DNA from: Nocardia aurea
GTDB lineage: Bacteria > Actinomycetota > Actinomycetes > Mycobacteriales > Mycobacteriaceae
Reading direction: 5' to 3'
Assembly: GCF_003123685.1 (NCBI RefSeq)
Contig: NZ_QCYJ01000021.1
Span: 434,001-498,000, forward strand
DNA: 64,000 nt
A program made the translations under genes and the position numbers. Shown here one piece after another: positions 1 through 9,800 of this stretch (within the stretch, counting starts at the first letter, position 1; the number at the start of each line of letters is the position of its first letter). The notes under the pieces were generated by a model. It did not search any database, was not told the origin of the DNA, and saw only the letters and a program-made list of their open reading frames with translations.

Positions 1-399
1 ACCAAGGACGACATGCCCTTCGCCGCGCAGACCGACGCGTCGCCGGTGGCGACGACTACGACGGTGGTGTCGCTCGCGCCGTCCACGCCCAACGCGGTGC
101 CGACCGCCGCGATCATCGCCACCACGCAGATCGCGGCCACCAAAGGCACCGGCTGTGCCGAAGCGCAGGTCGGAGCGATCGGCCAGGGTGCGGACGGCGG
201 CACGCTGCTGTGCCTGGCGGTGACCGGATCCACCGGCAAATACCAGTGGGCCGGTCCGTACAACGTCGGCACCGGCCAGTTCGACGCGGGCACCACCTGC
301 GATCCGACGGTGTCGAAGTCCGGCCGCACCGCCGACGGGCGCGCGTTGGTGTGCGAAGGCACCGGGCGCAGTGGCAAATGGACGGCCTGGACGGAGTAA
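1..399 (+). CDS. Hypothetical protein with two Cys-containing repeats, 5' end missing
   Basis: The reading frame is open from the first base, so the annotated ATG at position 13 is probably internal and the protein is 5'-truncated. The visible part has an Ala/Thr/Pro-rich stretch (first 40 or so residues) that looks like a linker. Two related units of about 35 residues follow, each with two Cys and a Gly-rich segment ending in an aromatic strand (GKYQW and GKWTAW). Paired cysteines after a linker suggest an exported, disulfide-bonded C-terminal domain, but the N-terminus is outside the window. I do not recognise the family. The stop is TAA at 397-399, and the gene converges on the LigC/PolDom operon. 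Confidence 0.6.
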   Translation, partial: TKDDMPFAAQTDASPVATTTTVVSLAPSTPNAVPTAAIIATTQIAATKGTGCAEAQVGAIGQGADGGTLLCLAVTGSTGKYQWAGPYNVGTGQFDAGTTCDPTVSKSGRTADGRALVCEGTGRSGKWTAWTE

Positions 400-423
400 T
401 CACTCCGCCCGTACGGCCTCTGG

Positions 424-1425
424 CTACTCCGCCTTCTTGGCCCGACTCGGCTGCACCCGCGGCGGTTCGTTGGGCATCTTCGGATACTGCGGCGGCCACG
501 GCGCGTCCATCAGTCCCGAGCCCATATCGCGTTCGGACATCTCCAACAGCGGTTCGATCGATTGCGGTGCGCGCCGCGCCCACGGGTCACCGAATTCGGC
601 CAACCGGGCGGGGACGGTGGCGATGGTCAGCTCGTCGGGGACCACGGTGTCGAGTTCGGACCACGAGATCGGCGTGGACACCTGAGCGCCCACTTTGGGC
701 CGCACACACCACGCGCCGAAAACCGTCTTGTGCGGCGCGTTCTGATTGAAGTCGACGAATACGCGCGTCCCGCGTTCTTCCTTCCACCATTGCGCCGTGA
801 TCTCTTCGGGATGTCGTCGTTCCAATTCGCGCGCGAGCGCCACCGCCGCGGCCCGCACCTGATAGCCGTCCCATTTCTGCTCCAACGCGACGTAGATGTG
901 CAATCCACGCGAGCCCGACGTCTTGACGCAGGATTCGATACCGAGTTCGCCGAACAGTTCCCGGGTGCGGATCGCGGCGCGGCGGAGATCGTCGAAGGTG
1001 ATGCCGGGGGACGGATCGAGGTCGATCCGCAACTCGTCGGCGATCGTCAGATCGTCCACGTGATTGGGCCAGACGTGGAAACCCAGACAGCCCTGGTTGA
1101 CTGCCCACAGGATATGGGCGAGATCGTGGGCGACCAGCGCGTCGCTCGTGGTGCCGTTGGGGGTGGAGACCTCCACCGTGTGCAGCCAGTCCGGCGCCGA
1201 TTTCGGCACCCGCTTCTGGAACCACGACTTACCCGACGCGCCGTCCGGATAGCGTTCGAGCAACAGCGGGCGGTTGCGCACGACGCCGAGGAACGGTTCG
1301 GCGACCGCCCGGTAGTAGCGGACCAGATCCATCTTCGTCTCACCGCGTTTGGTGAAGTAGACCTTCTCCGGATTGCTGATCGTGACGGTTCTGCCGTCGA
1401 CCTCGATATCGACCGACTCGCTCAT
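424..1425 (-). CDS. LigD-type polymerase domain protein (stand-alone primase-polymerase, Prim-PolC-like)
   Basis: A 333-residue archaeo-eukaryotic primase-superfamily polymerase of the LigD PolDom type, without fused ligase or nuclease domains. The metal-binding pair is D135/D137 (RIDLDPSPG). The nucleotide-binding segment is SGSRG at 170-174 followed by H176, and the third carboxylate is D225 in VFVDF. These proteins fill short gaps and can insert ribonucleotides. In mycobacteria the stand-alone Prim-PolC is encoded beside LigC, and the pair has been linked to base-excision repair as well as end joining. Here the start codon overlaps the stop of the ligase gene by 4 bp, so the two are translationally coupled. 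The C-terminal 25 residues are a Pro/Lys-rich tail. Confidence 0.93.
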   Translation of the reverse strand: MSESVDIEVDGRTVTISNPEKVYFTKRGETKMDLVRYYRAVAEPFLGVVRNRPLLLERYPDGASGKSWFQKRVPKSAPDWLHTVEVSTPNGTTSDALVAHDLAHILWAVNQGCLGFHVWPNHVDDLTIADELRIDLDPSPGITFDDLRRAAIRTRELFGELGIESCVKTSGSRGLHIYVALEQKWDGYQVRAAAVALARELERRHPEEITAQWWKEERGTRVFVDFNQNAPHKTVFGAWCVRPKVGAQVSTPISWSELDTVVPDELTIATVPARLAEFGDPWARRAPQSIEPLLEMSERDMGSGLMDAPWPPQYPKMPNEPPRVQPSRAKKAE

Positions 1426-2537
1426 CCGGTGGACGCTTCCTCGAAGATGGTGCTCAACTCGGCCGGTGCGACCTCGTCGAGCTGGGCGTAGGTACAGGAT
1501 CGCGGGGTGCGATCGGCGCGGAAACGCACCAGCCTGCCGCCGTGGCGCAGCCGCCCGGACTGGACGTGTTCGTAGCGCACCTCGGCGACGAGTTCGGGAC
1601 GCACCGCTTCCCAGGACAGATCCTTACCGCCGGTCCAACGGCTCACCCCGCCCGGCATCTTGCCGTCGGCCTTGGCTTGCGCCGCCGCGTCCGCCCATTC
1701 CCGCCACGGATGATTCTCGAGCGCGTTCTCCCGCAGTGGCGCCAGCTCGTCGACCAGTTCCTTGCGCCTGGCGGCGGTGAAACTGCTCGCGACCCCGACA
1801 TGGTGCATATGCCCTTCGTCGTCGAAGAGCCCGAGCAGCAGTGAACCGACACCCTCGCCGTCCTTGTGCCAGCGGAATCCGGCGACGACGCAGTCGGCCG
1901 TGCGTGCGTGTTTGATCTTGAGCATGATCCGCTTGTCCTGCGTATAGGTCGCCGCGTCGGATTTGGCGATCACCCCGTCGAAACCCGCGCCCTCGAACCG
2001 GGTGAACCAATCCTCGGCGACATCGGGATCACGGGTCAGCGGGGTCAGGTGCACGCGTGCCAACGCGGTGTCGAGAATCGTCTCCAGCAGACGCCTGCGC
2101 TCGGCGAAGGGCTCCTCGGTCAGATCCCGGTCGCCGAGGGCGAGCAGGTCGAACGCGACGAAACTGGCCGGAGTCTCCACGGCCAGTTTGGCGACCCGGG
2201 ACGCGGCCGGATGCAGCCGGTTCTGGAGTGTGTCGAAATCGAGGCCCTGATCGGTGACGACCACGATCTCGCCGTCGACGACGCATCTGTCGGGCAGCGC
2301 CTGCTTCAGCAATTCGGCGACCTCGGGAAAGTAGCGGGTCAGCGGGCGATCGTTACGGGAACCCAGTTCCACCTCGTCGCCGTCGCGGAACACGATGCAG
2401 CGAAAACCGTCCCATTTCGGCTCGTAGCTCAGCCCTGGCTCGCGCGGCACCGAGGGCGCCGTCTTGGCGAGCATCGGCCGAACGGGTGGCATCACCGGTA
2501 GGTCCACACGTTCCTCCTCGGGTCGTCGGTCACCCAT
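1422..2537 (-). CDS. ligC: ATP-dependent DNA ligase, LigC type
   Basis: A 371-residue two-domain ATP-dependent DNA ligase. The adenylated lysine is K41 in KWDGFR (motif I). Motif III is DGE at 88-90, motif IIIa FVAFDLL around 126-132, motif IV FDGVIAKS around 186-193 and motif V MLKIKH at 205-210. The remaining 150 or so residues form the OB-fold domain. Size and lack of extra domains match actinobacterial LigC rather than LigB or the multidomain LigD. It is the first gene of an operon with the PolDom gene (4 bp overlap), the arrangement known from mycobacteria, where LigC seals nicks after Prim-PolC gap filling. No Ku gene is seen in the window. Confidence 0.93.
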   Translation of the reverse strand: MGDRRPEEERVDLPVMPPVRPMLAKTAPSVPREPGLSYEPKWDGFRCIVFRDGDEVELGSRNDRPLTRYFPEVAELLKQALPDRCVVDGEIVVVTDQGLDFDTLQNRLHPAASRVAKLAVETPASFVAFDLLALGDRDLTEEPFAERRRLLETILDTALARVHLTPLTRDPDVAEDWFTRFEGAGFDGVIAKSDAATYTQDKRIMLKIKHARTADCVVAGFRWHKDGEGVGSLLLGLFDDEGHMHHVGVASSFTAARRKELVDELAPLRENALENHPWREWADAAAQAKADGKMPGGVSRWTGGKDLSWEAVRPELVAEVRYEHVQSGRLRHGGRLVRFRADRTPRSCTYAQLDEVAPAELSTIFEEASTG

Positions 2538-2798
2538 GTAGACGTCGGCGGCCGAGAGAACTCATCGGTACGCCGTCGAGCACGATCGTATGCGCGGGGA
2601 CCGACATCGATGCCGCATTCACCGCCGAGAGCCGCGGTGCGTCCGTCGGCGTCGACCGTTCACCCCTAACGGGTGAGGTCAGCGGGGGTGGGGCGTGCGA
2701 AATTCGTCGGGTGGCCGGGTCGGAACCCGGCTCGTTTCGGACCTGGAGTCGACGGGAGGAGCGGCCGATGGCCTTCGTTTCACCGGAAGGCGACGGCC

Positions 2799-3455
2799 AT
2801 GAGTGAGTTGTTCGGGCAATTGGTTCCGGAGATGATCGGGCTGCTCATCACCCCCGCCGCCGTCGTCGGCTGTGTGCTGTTGCTGCAATCGGGCAACGCG
2901 GTGCGCAACGCGTTCAGCTTCGGCGCCGCGTTCCTGCTCGTCTATCTACAGATCGGCCTGGCGGGGCTGCTCGGTGGCGCCACCGACCCGCACGCCACCT
3001 CGACGACGGTCGCGCACTGGGTCGGATTCCTGGTCGGCTTGATGTTCCTGGCGATCGGCGCGGTGCTGCTGCTGCGTCAGCCCAGCCGTGCCCCCGGCCG
3101 GCCGCGGTGGATCACCGAACTCGAATCGGCGGGCCCGCGTAAGGCTTTCGCCGCCGGACTGGTGCTCGCCGTACTCAACCCGAATCTGTTCATCATGCTG
3201 TCCGGCATCAGTGTGATCGCCCAATCCGGTTCCGGCCCCGCCGCATCGATCTTCGCGACGGGCCTGCTGCTGCTCGCCGCCGCACTCGATTTCCTGATCC
3301 CGATCGGAATGTATGTGCTGATGGGTGATCGCGCGCGCTCCGGATTGGGCGCGGCCAAGCAGTGGATGGTCGAGCACGACCGAATACTCGCGGTGTGCGT
3401 GTTCGTCGGCTTCGGCCTGCTGTTCACCGGCCGCGGATTGGCGGCACTGCGATGA
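2799..3455 (+). CDS. GAP/Sap-family integral membrane protein
   Basis: A 218-residue, very hydrophobic protein with about six predicted membrane segments, roughly at residues 8-28, 38-58, 72-92, 118-138, 147-170 and 190-212. The pattern resembles the actinobacterial GAP family (Sap, sulfolipid-1-addressing protein), implicated in moving glycolipids across the mycobacterial membrane. Pfam assignment is by eye. The conserved-looking segment is the loop after TM3 and the NPN motif before TM4 (LAVLNPNLF). The start is the ATG at 2799, preceded by GGAAGG; an upstream in-frame start would add an Arg-rich non-membrane segment. The downstream DUF1254 gene is 68 bp away on the same strand. Confidence 0.75.
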   Translation: MSELFGQLVPEMIGLLITPAAVVGCVLLLQSGNAVRNAFSFGAAFLLVYLQIGLAGLLGGATDPHATSTTVAHWVGFLVGLMFLAIGAVLLLRQPSRAPGRPRWITELESAGPRKAFAAGLVLAVLNPNLFIMLSGISVIAQSGSGPAASIFATGLLLLAAALDFLIPIGMYVLMGDRARSGLGAAKQWMVEHDRILAVCVFVGFGLLFTGRGLAALR

Positions 3456-3523
3456 CTACAGCCACCGAGGTGAATTCAGGTCCCGCGCGGTCGGATCACC
3501 CGCTGTCGGAGAGGAGATAGGAC

Positions 3524-4912
3524 ATGCGCGTTCGCAGGCTTCCCGGTCGGCTCGGGGCGGTGCGGATGTACCGCGAACTGCCGATCCGAGTGGATCTCCC
3601 CTTGGTGTTCGACGAACTCGACTACCAGATGGCGTGCCAGACCTACCTGTGGGCGTTGCCCCTGGTCTCCTACGCGCAGTGGCAACAGCAGCACCGCGAG
3701 GTCTTCGGCGCGGGCGACTACGACGTCGTCCACTACGTGACCTACACCGATCGTCTCGGGCTGATCACCGCGAACGCGACGACGCCCTACGTCGTCTGTT
3801 TCCTCGACCTGTCGGTGACCGGCCCGGTCGTGGTCGAGATCCCGCCGGGCCCCGTCGCGGGCGGTATGTCGGATTTCTGGCAGCGTGAATTCGGCGTCAT
3901 CGGTGAGATGGGCCCCGACGAATGCAAGGGCGGGCTGCACCTGATCGTCCCGGTGGGCGAGGAGGCGCCCGACACCGACGAGGACTGTTTCGTGCACCAC
4001 GCCACCGGCACGCATGTGATGGTCGGATTGCGGACCCTGGATCCCGACCCCGTCGAAGCCGCCGAACTCGTACACGGAATCCGGATCCGGCCGCTGACCG
4101 GCGACGCGCCGCAGACCCAGGTCATCTCGCCCGAAGACCGGCGATGGAGTGGGACGCAGCCGCGCGGCGTCGAGTACTGGGCGCGGCTGCACGATATCTA
4201 CCAGCGCGAGATCATCGATGAGCGCGACCGCTTCTACCTGGCCATGCTGCGCCGATTCGGCATCGAGCGCGATGCGCCGTTCGAGCCGGACGAATCGCTG
4301 CGCAGGCTGCTGACCGAGGCCGCCATGGCGGGGGAGTTGATGGCCCAGGCGAATTCGTTCGCCACCCGCTCACCCGAGGCGCGGTATTGGCACGATCGAC
4401 GGTGGGAACTCCTGTTGCGACTGGACCACTCCGATCAACGCGGCCCCTACTACGACCAGTTGCTCGAGCGCAGCGCGTGGTTCTACCAGGCGGTCGGATT
4501 CTCCGAGGCGATGAAGAGTCAGACACCGGGTAAGGGACAGGCCTACCTGGCGTCCTACTGTGATGCCGCGGGTGACTGGCTCGACGGCGGCGGCTTCTAC
4601 ACGCTGCGGGTTCCCGCCGACCCGCCCGCGAAATTGTTCTGGTCGGTCACCGTCTACGACGTCGCGACCCGATGCCTGATCAACAATCAGCAGCAACGCG
4701 GTGACCGGGGCTCGCTCGACACCGATATGGTCGTCAACGCCGACGGCTCGGTCGACCTGTTCTTCGGGCCCTCGCCGCCCGCGACGGGAACGACCAACTG
4801 GGTGCAGACGGTGCCGGGCCGACACTGGTTCACCTATTTCCGCTGCTACGGTCCGCTGGAATCCTATTTCGACCGCAGTTGGAAATTGGAGGACGTCGTC
4901 AGGAGAGGGTGA
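3524..4912 (+). CDS. DUF1254/DUF1214 domain protein
   Basis: A 462-residue protein with an N-terminal DUF1254 region (about residues 30-160, including the ANATTPY segment typical of this family) and a C-terminal DUF1214 region (about 330-450, with FWSVTVYD and the closing segment where a WF/TYFR motif precedes the end). No signal peptide is evident, unlike many proteobacterial relatives. The family is widespread and its biochemical role is not established, so I assign none. A good ribosome site (GGAGATAGG) precedes the ATG. The gene follows the GAP-type membrane protein closely and may be cotranscribed. It ends 6 bp from the convergent cold-shock gene. Confidence 0.85.
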   Translation: MRVRRLPGRLGAVRMYRELPIRVDLPLVFDELDYQMACQTYLWALPLVSYAQWQQQHREVFGAGDYDVVHYVTYTDRLGLITANATTPYVVCFLDLSVTGPVVVEIPPGPVAGGMSDFWQREFGVIGEMGPDECKGGLHLIVPVGEEAPDTDEDCFVHHATGTHVMVGLRTLDPDPVEAAELVHGIRIRPLTGDAPQTQVISPEDRRWSGTQPRGVEYWARLHDIYQREIIDERDRFYLAMLRRFGIERDAPFEPDESLRRLLTEAAMAGELMAQANSFATRSPEARYWHDRRWELLLRLDHSDQRGPYYDQLLERSAWFYQAVGFSEAMKSQTPGKGQAYLASYCDAAGDWLDGGGFYTLRVPADPPAKLFWSVTVYDVATRCLINNQQQRGDRGSLDTDMVVNADGSVDLFFGPSPPATGTTNWVQTVPGRHWFTYFRCYGPLESYFDRSWKLEDVVRRG

Positions 4913-4918
4913 CGCGGC

Positions 4919-5314
4919 TCAGGTGTCGAGCCAGCCGTGTTCTTCGGCGAATGCCGTCAGGCGCTCACGAATAGTGAGAATCTCGCCCGCGGTGAGGGCG
5001 GGACTGGCATCGAGCAACAACTCGGTGATGAGACGCTGGTGTTCGACGGCGGAGAGCTGTCCGGTGTGCGACTTTTCCTTCTTGTGCCGGGGCGGCGGCC
5101 CGGAAGGCGCACCGCCGACGGCGGTGAGGTTGATCGCTTTCGGGCCGCGGTCGCCCTCGGTGACGTCGAATTCGAAAACCCGGCCCTGACGTAACTCGTC
5201 CTCGTCCAACCCGATGTCGTTCACATGGACGAACACGTCGGGCCCACCGTCCTCGGGCCTGATGAACCCGAAACCCCGCGAACTGTCGAAAGACACCAAC
5301 TTACCGATGGACAC
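4919..5314 (-). CDS. Cold-shock domain protein with C-terminal extension
   Basis: The N-terminal 65 or so residues are a cold-shock domain with both nucleic-acid-binding signatures: RNP1 (GFGFI) and RNP2 (VFVHV). They are followed by the FDVTEGDRGPKA strand usual in CspA-like proteins. Unlike the 65-70 residue housekeeping Csps, this protein has a basic linker and about 55 further residues predicted to be helical, giving about 131 residues. Likely an RNA chaperone acting in the cytoplasm. Three in-frame GTG/TTG codons lie at 5320-5312. The GTG at 5314 sits 9 nt after GAGGAG and is preferred over the GTG at 5320, which is only 3 nt away. Confidence 0.9.
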   Translation of the reverse strand: MSIGKLVSFDSSRGFGFIRPEDGGPDVFVHVNDIGLDEDELRQGRVFEFDVTEGDRGPKAINLTAVGGAPSGPPPRHKKEKSHTGQLSAVEHQRLITELLLDASPALTAGEILTIRERLTAFAEEHGWLDT

Positions 5315-5355
5315 CAACACCCGCTCCTCGCCGCCGCCGTCACTTCCGGGCCACT

Positions 5356-6456
5356 TTAGCCCGCATTATCCTCGACGTTGTTCGAAAGCGCCTTTTGAAG
5401 CGAGTTGAACACCGTCAATCCCTGGCCGACCATTCCGTTCACCAATTCACTCACACCGTCGGGGCCGTTGAGCACCGTCAGGTTCGCATTGGACAGACCC
5501 GCCGCCGCCTGCTTGACGATTTCGGGCAACTGCTCGATCAGCAACTGGTCCAACGCGATTCGATTGTTGGACGCGGCGGCCTCGGCCTGGATCCTGGTCC
5601 GGTCGGCTTCCGCCTCGGCCAGGATGCGCACCCGTTCCGCCTCGGCGAGGGCGGGTTTGACGACCTCGTACTGCAACTGCTGTTCACGCAGTTCGGCCTC
5701 CTTGCGGGCCTGCTCGGCCTGCGCGGTCAGCACTTCCTGCATGGCGATCGCCTGCGCCAGCGGACCGGACTGCGCCGCTTCCGAGTTCGCCTTGTCGATA
5801 TCGCGCTGATATCGGGCTTTGAGAATCAGGGTTTCGCGCTGGTACTCGGCTTGTCTGCGCAGCGATTCCTGTTCGGCCTCGGCCGCTCGCTGCGCGGCCT
5901 GGGCCTGCGCGATCTGCGCGTCACGCTGCACCGCGGCGTTGTGCGGCGCGGCGAGGGCATTGATGTAGCCGAGATTTCCGTCGTCGATGGACTGGATCTG
6001 GAACGAGTCCACCCAGAGCCCGATATTGCCCATCTCGACCTTGGACGCGATGAGCACTTCGTCGGCCAGTTTCTGGCGTTCCCGGATGATCTCCTCGACC
6101 GTCATCGAGCCGACGATGGAGCGCAGATGACCGGAGAAGATACGCCCGGTCAGCACCGACATCTCCTTTTCCTGTTCGGAAAGGAATCGTTGCGCGGCAT
6201 TGACGATGGAAACGGTGTCGTTGGCGACCTTGAACGCGATGACGGCGCGGACGTCGAGCTGGATCGCCTGTTTGGTGACGCAGCGTTCCTTGATCTCGGC
6301 CTCGAACATCGCCAGCGACAGATAGCTGACCTTGCGGAACAGCGGCACCACCCACGTGCCCCGTCCGATGATCACCCGAAACGGCGCGTTGTCCTTGACC
6401 TTGGCGCCGCTGACCAGCATCGCCTCGTCGGGGTCAGGTACGTGGTAGCCCAGCAC
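5356..6456 (-). CDS. SPFH/flotillin-family protein
   Basis: A 366-residue SPFH (band 7) protein. The N-terminal 190 residues form the SPFH domain (GRGTWVVPLFRKVSYLSL and the IRE-RQKLADEVL helix). Residues about 190-320 are a long Ala/Glu/Gln-rich coiled coil, as in flotillins, and an oligomerisation tail ends near FNSLQKAL. There is no N-terminal membrane helix, so membrane attachment is probably peripheral. Flotillins scaffold ordered membrane domains. The gene starts with GTG at 6456, preceded by AAGGAG, 15 bp after an NfeD-like gene. NfeD-SPFH pairing is well known and supports the call. Confidence 0.92.
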   Translation of the reverse strand: MLGYHVPDPDEAMLVSGAKVKDNAPFRVIIGRGTWVVPLFRKVSYLSLAMFEAEIKERCVTKQAIQLDVRAVIAFKVANDTVSIVNAAQRFLSEQEKEMSVLTGRIFSGHLRSIVGSMTVEEIIRERQKLADEVLIASKVEMGNIGLWVDSFQIQSIDDGNLGYINALAAPHNAAVQRDAQIAQAQAAQRAAEAEQESLRRQAEYQRETLILKARYQRDIDKANSEAAQSGPLAQAIAMQEVLTAQAEQARKEAELREQQLQYEVVKPALAEAERVRILAEAEADRTRIQAEAAASNNRIALDQLLIEQLPEIVKQAAAGLSNANLTVLNGPDGVSELVNGMVGQGLTVFNSLQKALSNNVEDNAG

Positions 6457-6471
6457 GTCGAACTCCTTCTC

Positions 6472-6705
6472 TCAGATATCCTGCTGCCGATCGGGCGCGA
6501 GCGGAATCCACGGCACGACATCGACGATGCGTCCGGGATGTGCCTCGATGATCAGCACGGTGCTCCCCGCCGCGACCGGCTCGTCCGCGCGTGCGATATA
6601 CGATTCCGTTCCCCCGCGAATCGCGACCAGGACTTCTCCCAAACCCCCGGCACTGCGAATCGGCGACGTCATCGTACCCGTCAATCCCGTCACGGGATCG
6701 GTCAT
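6472..6705 (-). CDS. Short NfeD-like OB-fold protein
   Basis: A 77-residue soluble protein. It contains GGLGEVLVAIRGGTESYIARADEPV, compatible with the beta-barrel of the C-terminal OB domain of NfeD. It then has a strand-rich segment (STVLIIEAHPGRIVDVVPW). The usual NfeD transmembrane region is absent. It begins with ATG at 6705 with an excellent ribosome site (GAGGAG, 9 nt upstream) and lies 15 bp before the flotillin gene, so the two form an operon. The role is inferred from the conserved NfeD-SPFH partnership: it probably binds or regulates the flotillin oligomer. Identification rests on context and strand pattern. Confidence 0.7.
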   Translation of the reverse strand: MTDPVTGLTGTMTSPIRSAGGLGEVLVAIRGGTESYIARADEPVAAGSTVLIIEAHPGRIVDVVPWIPLAPDRQQDI

Positions 6706-6843
6706 CGCGTGGAACTCCTCCAATGGGCACCGGAACCCGCTCAGCCTACGTGCACTCCGGGCATTCGGGGCGTGCCCCGGACTACCCGAGCATGATCGAC
6801 TCCGTGGCAAGTGGATACACGTGGGCTCACGTATCGTCCTTGC

Positions 6844-9800
6844 ATGGGTGGACGGCTGGCACTGATCGTGGGATCGGAGTGCGCCGCGTTGGGGGAGCTG
6901 GGTTTCGTCGCCGAACTGGCGATCGGACTCGAGGCGAATCTGTCCGAAACCGGGGGCTGGCGTCCGGCGAGGTCGGTTCCCGGGCCGCTGCTCGATCCGA
7001 CGGCGGCGGAATTGATTTCCGCCGTCGACGAGGCGTTCGCGGCGGCCGACGCGCAGCAGGCGACACTGCTGATCGGTTTCATCGGCCACGGCGTGGCGAC
7101 CGGGGACGCGGATTTCTATCTGCTGAGCCGTGATTCGCCGCCGGTGCCGACCTCGCGCACCGCCTTCCATCTGACCCAGGAGATCAGGGAGCGGTTGAAC
7201 CGCTCGACCCTGGACGGTCTCGTCGTCCTGGTCGACGCCTGCGAGACCGAGCAGGGCGTGCTCGGCGCGGCCGGGCGCTGGACGGATCTGCTGGCCAGAT
7301 CTGCCGGACGGATGGAACTTCTGGTCGCGGCCGGTGACGGACCGGCGTTCGCGGGCTGTTTCACCAGAACCCTGCTGCGGACCTTCGACGCGGGTCTGCC
7401 CGCGCGGGGCGAGAACCTGCTGCCGTCCGATCTCGTCGGGCCGGTCGCGACGGCGTGCACCAGGCAGCAGCCCCAGCACCTGTCGTTCACCTCCGGAGCC
7501 GTCTCCGGGCACGGCGGCGACCCGGGATTGTGGCTGGTGCCCAACGTGGCTCGGCGCGGTGATGCCGTAACGGGCCGGGCCGCAGCGGGTTTCGTCGATC
7601 ACCTGACCAGACGACTGCTGTTGACGGTCACCGTCCGCGAAACACTCACCGAGATAGTCGAATCCGGGGCACACCGGCTGCGCGCGGTGGTCGGCCCGCC
7701 CGGCGTCGGCAAGTCGACACTGCTGGCCATGCTGATCCGGCCCAGCCTGGTCGACACCCTTCCGGTCGCCCCGGAATACATCACCGCGGCGGTCTTCCTC
7801 ACGGTGAACAGTTCGTTCGCCGCGGTGTCGACCGAACTGGCCGCCCAGTTGTCGGCGCGACTGCCCGGTTTCGCGGCCGCGGTCGAGACGATCAAGCGCG
7901 CGGCCGAGGCCAGTGTCACCGAACTCGACGCCTTCGACATCGAGGTGTGCAGACCGCTGTCGCGACTGGCGGGCGACGGCAGGCGGACCACCATCGTGCT
8001 CGACGGGCTCAATCAGCCCGAAGAAGGGGTCAGGCGCCTGCTGATCCGCGCCGTCGCCCAGTTGACGACGCGTCCGGCACTGCGCCACGTGCGGGTGATC
8101 ATCGGTTTCCGGGAGGGGGCCGGAGTCGAGGACGATCCGGCCCTGACCCATATGCACCGTATCGCGGTGGTCGAACCCGCCGCCGACGATATCGCCTCGA
8201 TCGTCGGCACCGTGCGTGCCGAGCCCGCCGATGTCGACCGGGCCGACTGGGTGCGCTGGATCGACGGACTGCTCGTCGACGCCCCCGGCGGATCCGGTGA
8301 CGCGGGCGCGGCGGGCGGTTGGCTGCTGGCGCGACTGCTCATGGAGACCGCCTCCGATATCAGCGGCCAGGTATCGGGTGGTGTCGGGTTGGACGGCATC
8401 GTCGCGCTGCGCGTCGAGGAGGCGGTGCGGGCGGCGGGGCCCGAGGGGGTCGGCGCCCTCGGGCCGCTACTGGCCGTCCTGGTCGCGGCCGGTGTCGGCC
8501 CGGTGCTGCCGATCGAATTGCTCGACGGCGCCATGGCCTCGCTCGGCGCCGACCTGGGCACCTCGCGTATCCGTGACCTGGCGGTGGGCCTCGGCGTGCT
8601 GGTGACACGCAGCAGACCCGGCACCGAATACGAGACTCTCGGCGTCACCCACGGTGTGCTGCTCCCGGCCCTGCGAGCCGAAACCCACCGTCTCGGTGTG
8701 GATCTCGCCGACGGGCACTGGGCCATCGGCCGTGCGATCGCGTCGAGTATGCACCCGTCCGCCGTCGCCTATGCCCGCAGTTCCGGTCCGCGTCACAGCC
8801 TGGCGCACGGTGATTCCGCCGCCGCCGTCGCGTTCCTCATCCGGTTGGAGACCCCGCGCGCGGCGGACAATCGGGATCTGTGGGCGGCGTGGCTGCCGTC
8901 GTTCCTGGCCGCGGTCGGCCCCGACCATCCCGACAGCCTGCACGCGCGGGGCAGTCTCGCGCGCTGGCGCGGGGTCAGCGGCGATATCGCGGGCGCGATC
9001 GCGGAAACCGAGGCCCTGCTCGTCGACGAACAGCGTCTGCTCGGTCCGACCCATCCGACCACGCTGACCACGAGGAACAATCTCGCGTGGTTGCGCGGTG
9101 AGAGCGGTGACCTGAACGGCGCGGTCGCGGAATTCGAGCGATTGCTCGCCGATCAGCGGCGCACCCTGGCTCCGGGACATCCCGATCTCTTCCGCACCCG
9201 CAACAATCTGGCCTACTACCGCGCGCATCGCGGCGATCTGGCGGGCGCGATCGATGAGTTCGAACGTCTCTACGACGATCACCTGGTCCAATTCGGGGCC
9301 GATCATCCCGAGACGCTGGGTATTCGCGACAATCTGGCGACCTTCCGCGCCGAGAGCGGCGACTTGGCGGGGGCCATCGCCGATTACGAGCGGCTGCTCG
9401 CCGACCGGATCCGGGTGCTCGGAACCGAACACCCGGTCAGCCTCGACACCAGGGACAGCCTGGCCTGGTGCCGTGCCCGCAGCGGCGACCTGCGCGGCGC
9501 GGTCGCCGAATTCCAGCGGCTGCTCACCGATCAGCTGCGGGTACTCGGCCCCGACCACCCCGACACCCTGATGACCAGGGACCATCTGGCCTACTCGCGC
9601 GGAAAGGCGGGAGATCTGGCCGGCGCGGTGCACGAGTACGAGACGTTGCTCACCGATCGGCTGCGAGTGCTCGGCGCGGATCACCCCGAAACCCTGGGCA
9701 CCAGGGGCAGTCTGGCCTCCTACCGCGCCGACAGCGGCGATCACGCGACGGCGATCGCGGAATTCGAACGCCTGATCCCGGATCAGCTGCGGGTGCTCGG

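Noticed and set aside
562..1491. 309-codon plus-strand frame opposite the polymerase gene
   Set aside because: The minus-strand gene has clear catalytic motifs; this frame is Arg/His-rich with no recognisable domain.
5395..6795. 466-codon plus-strand frame opposite the flotillin and NfeD genes
   Set aside because: Shadow frame: its composition reflects the coiled-coil Ala/Glu codons of the flotillin, and no ribosome site or motif supports it.
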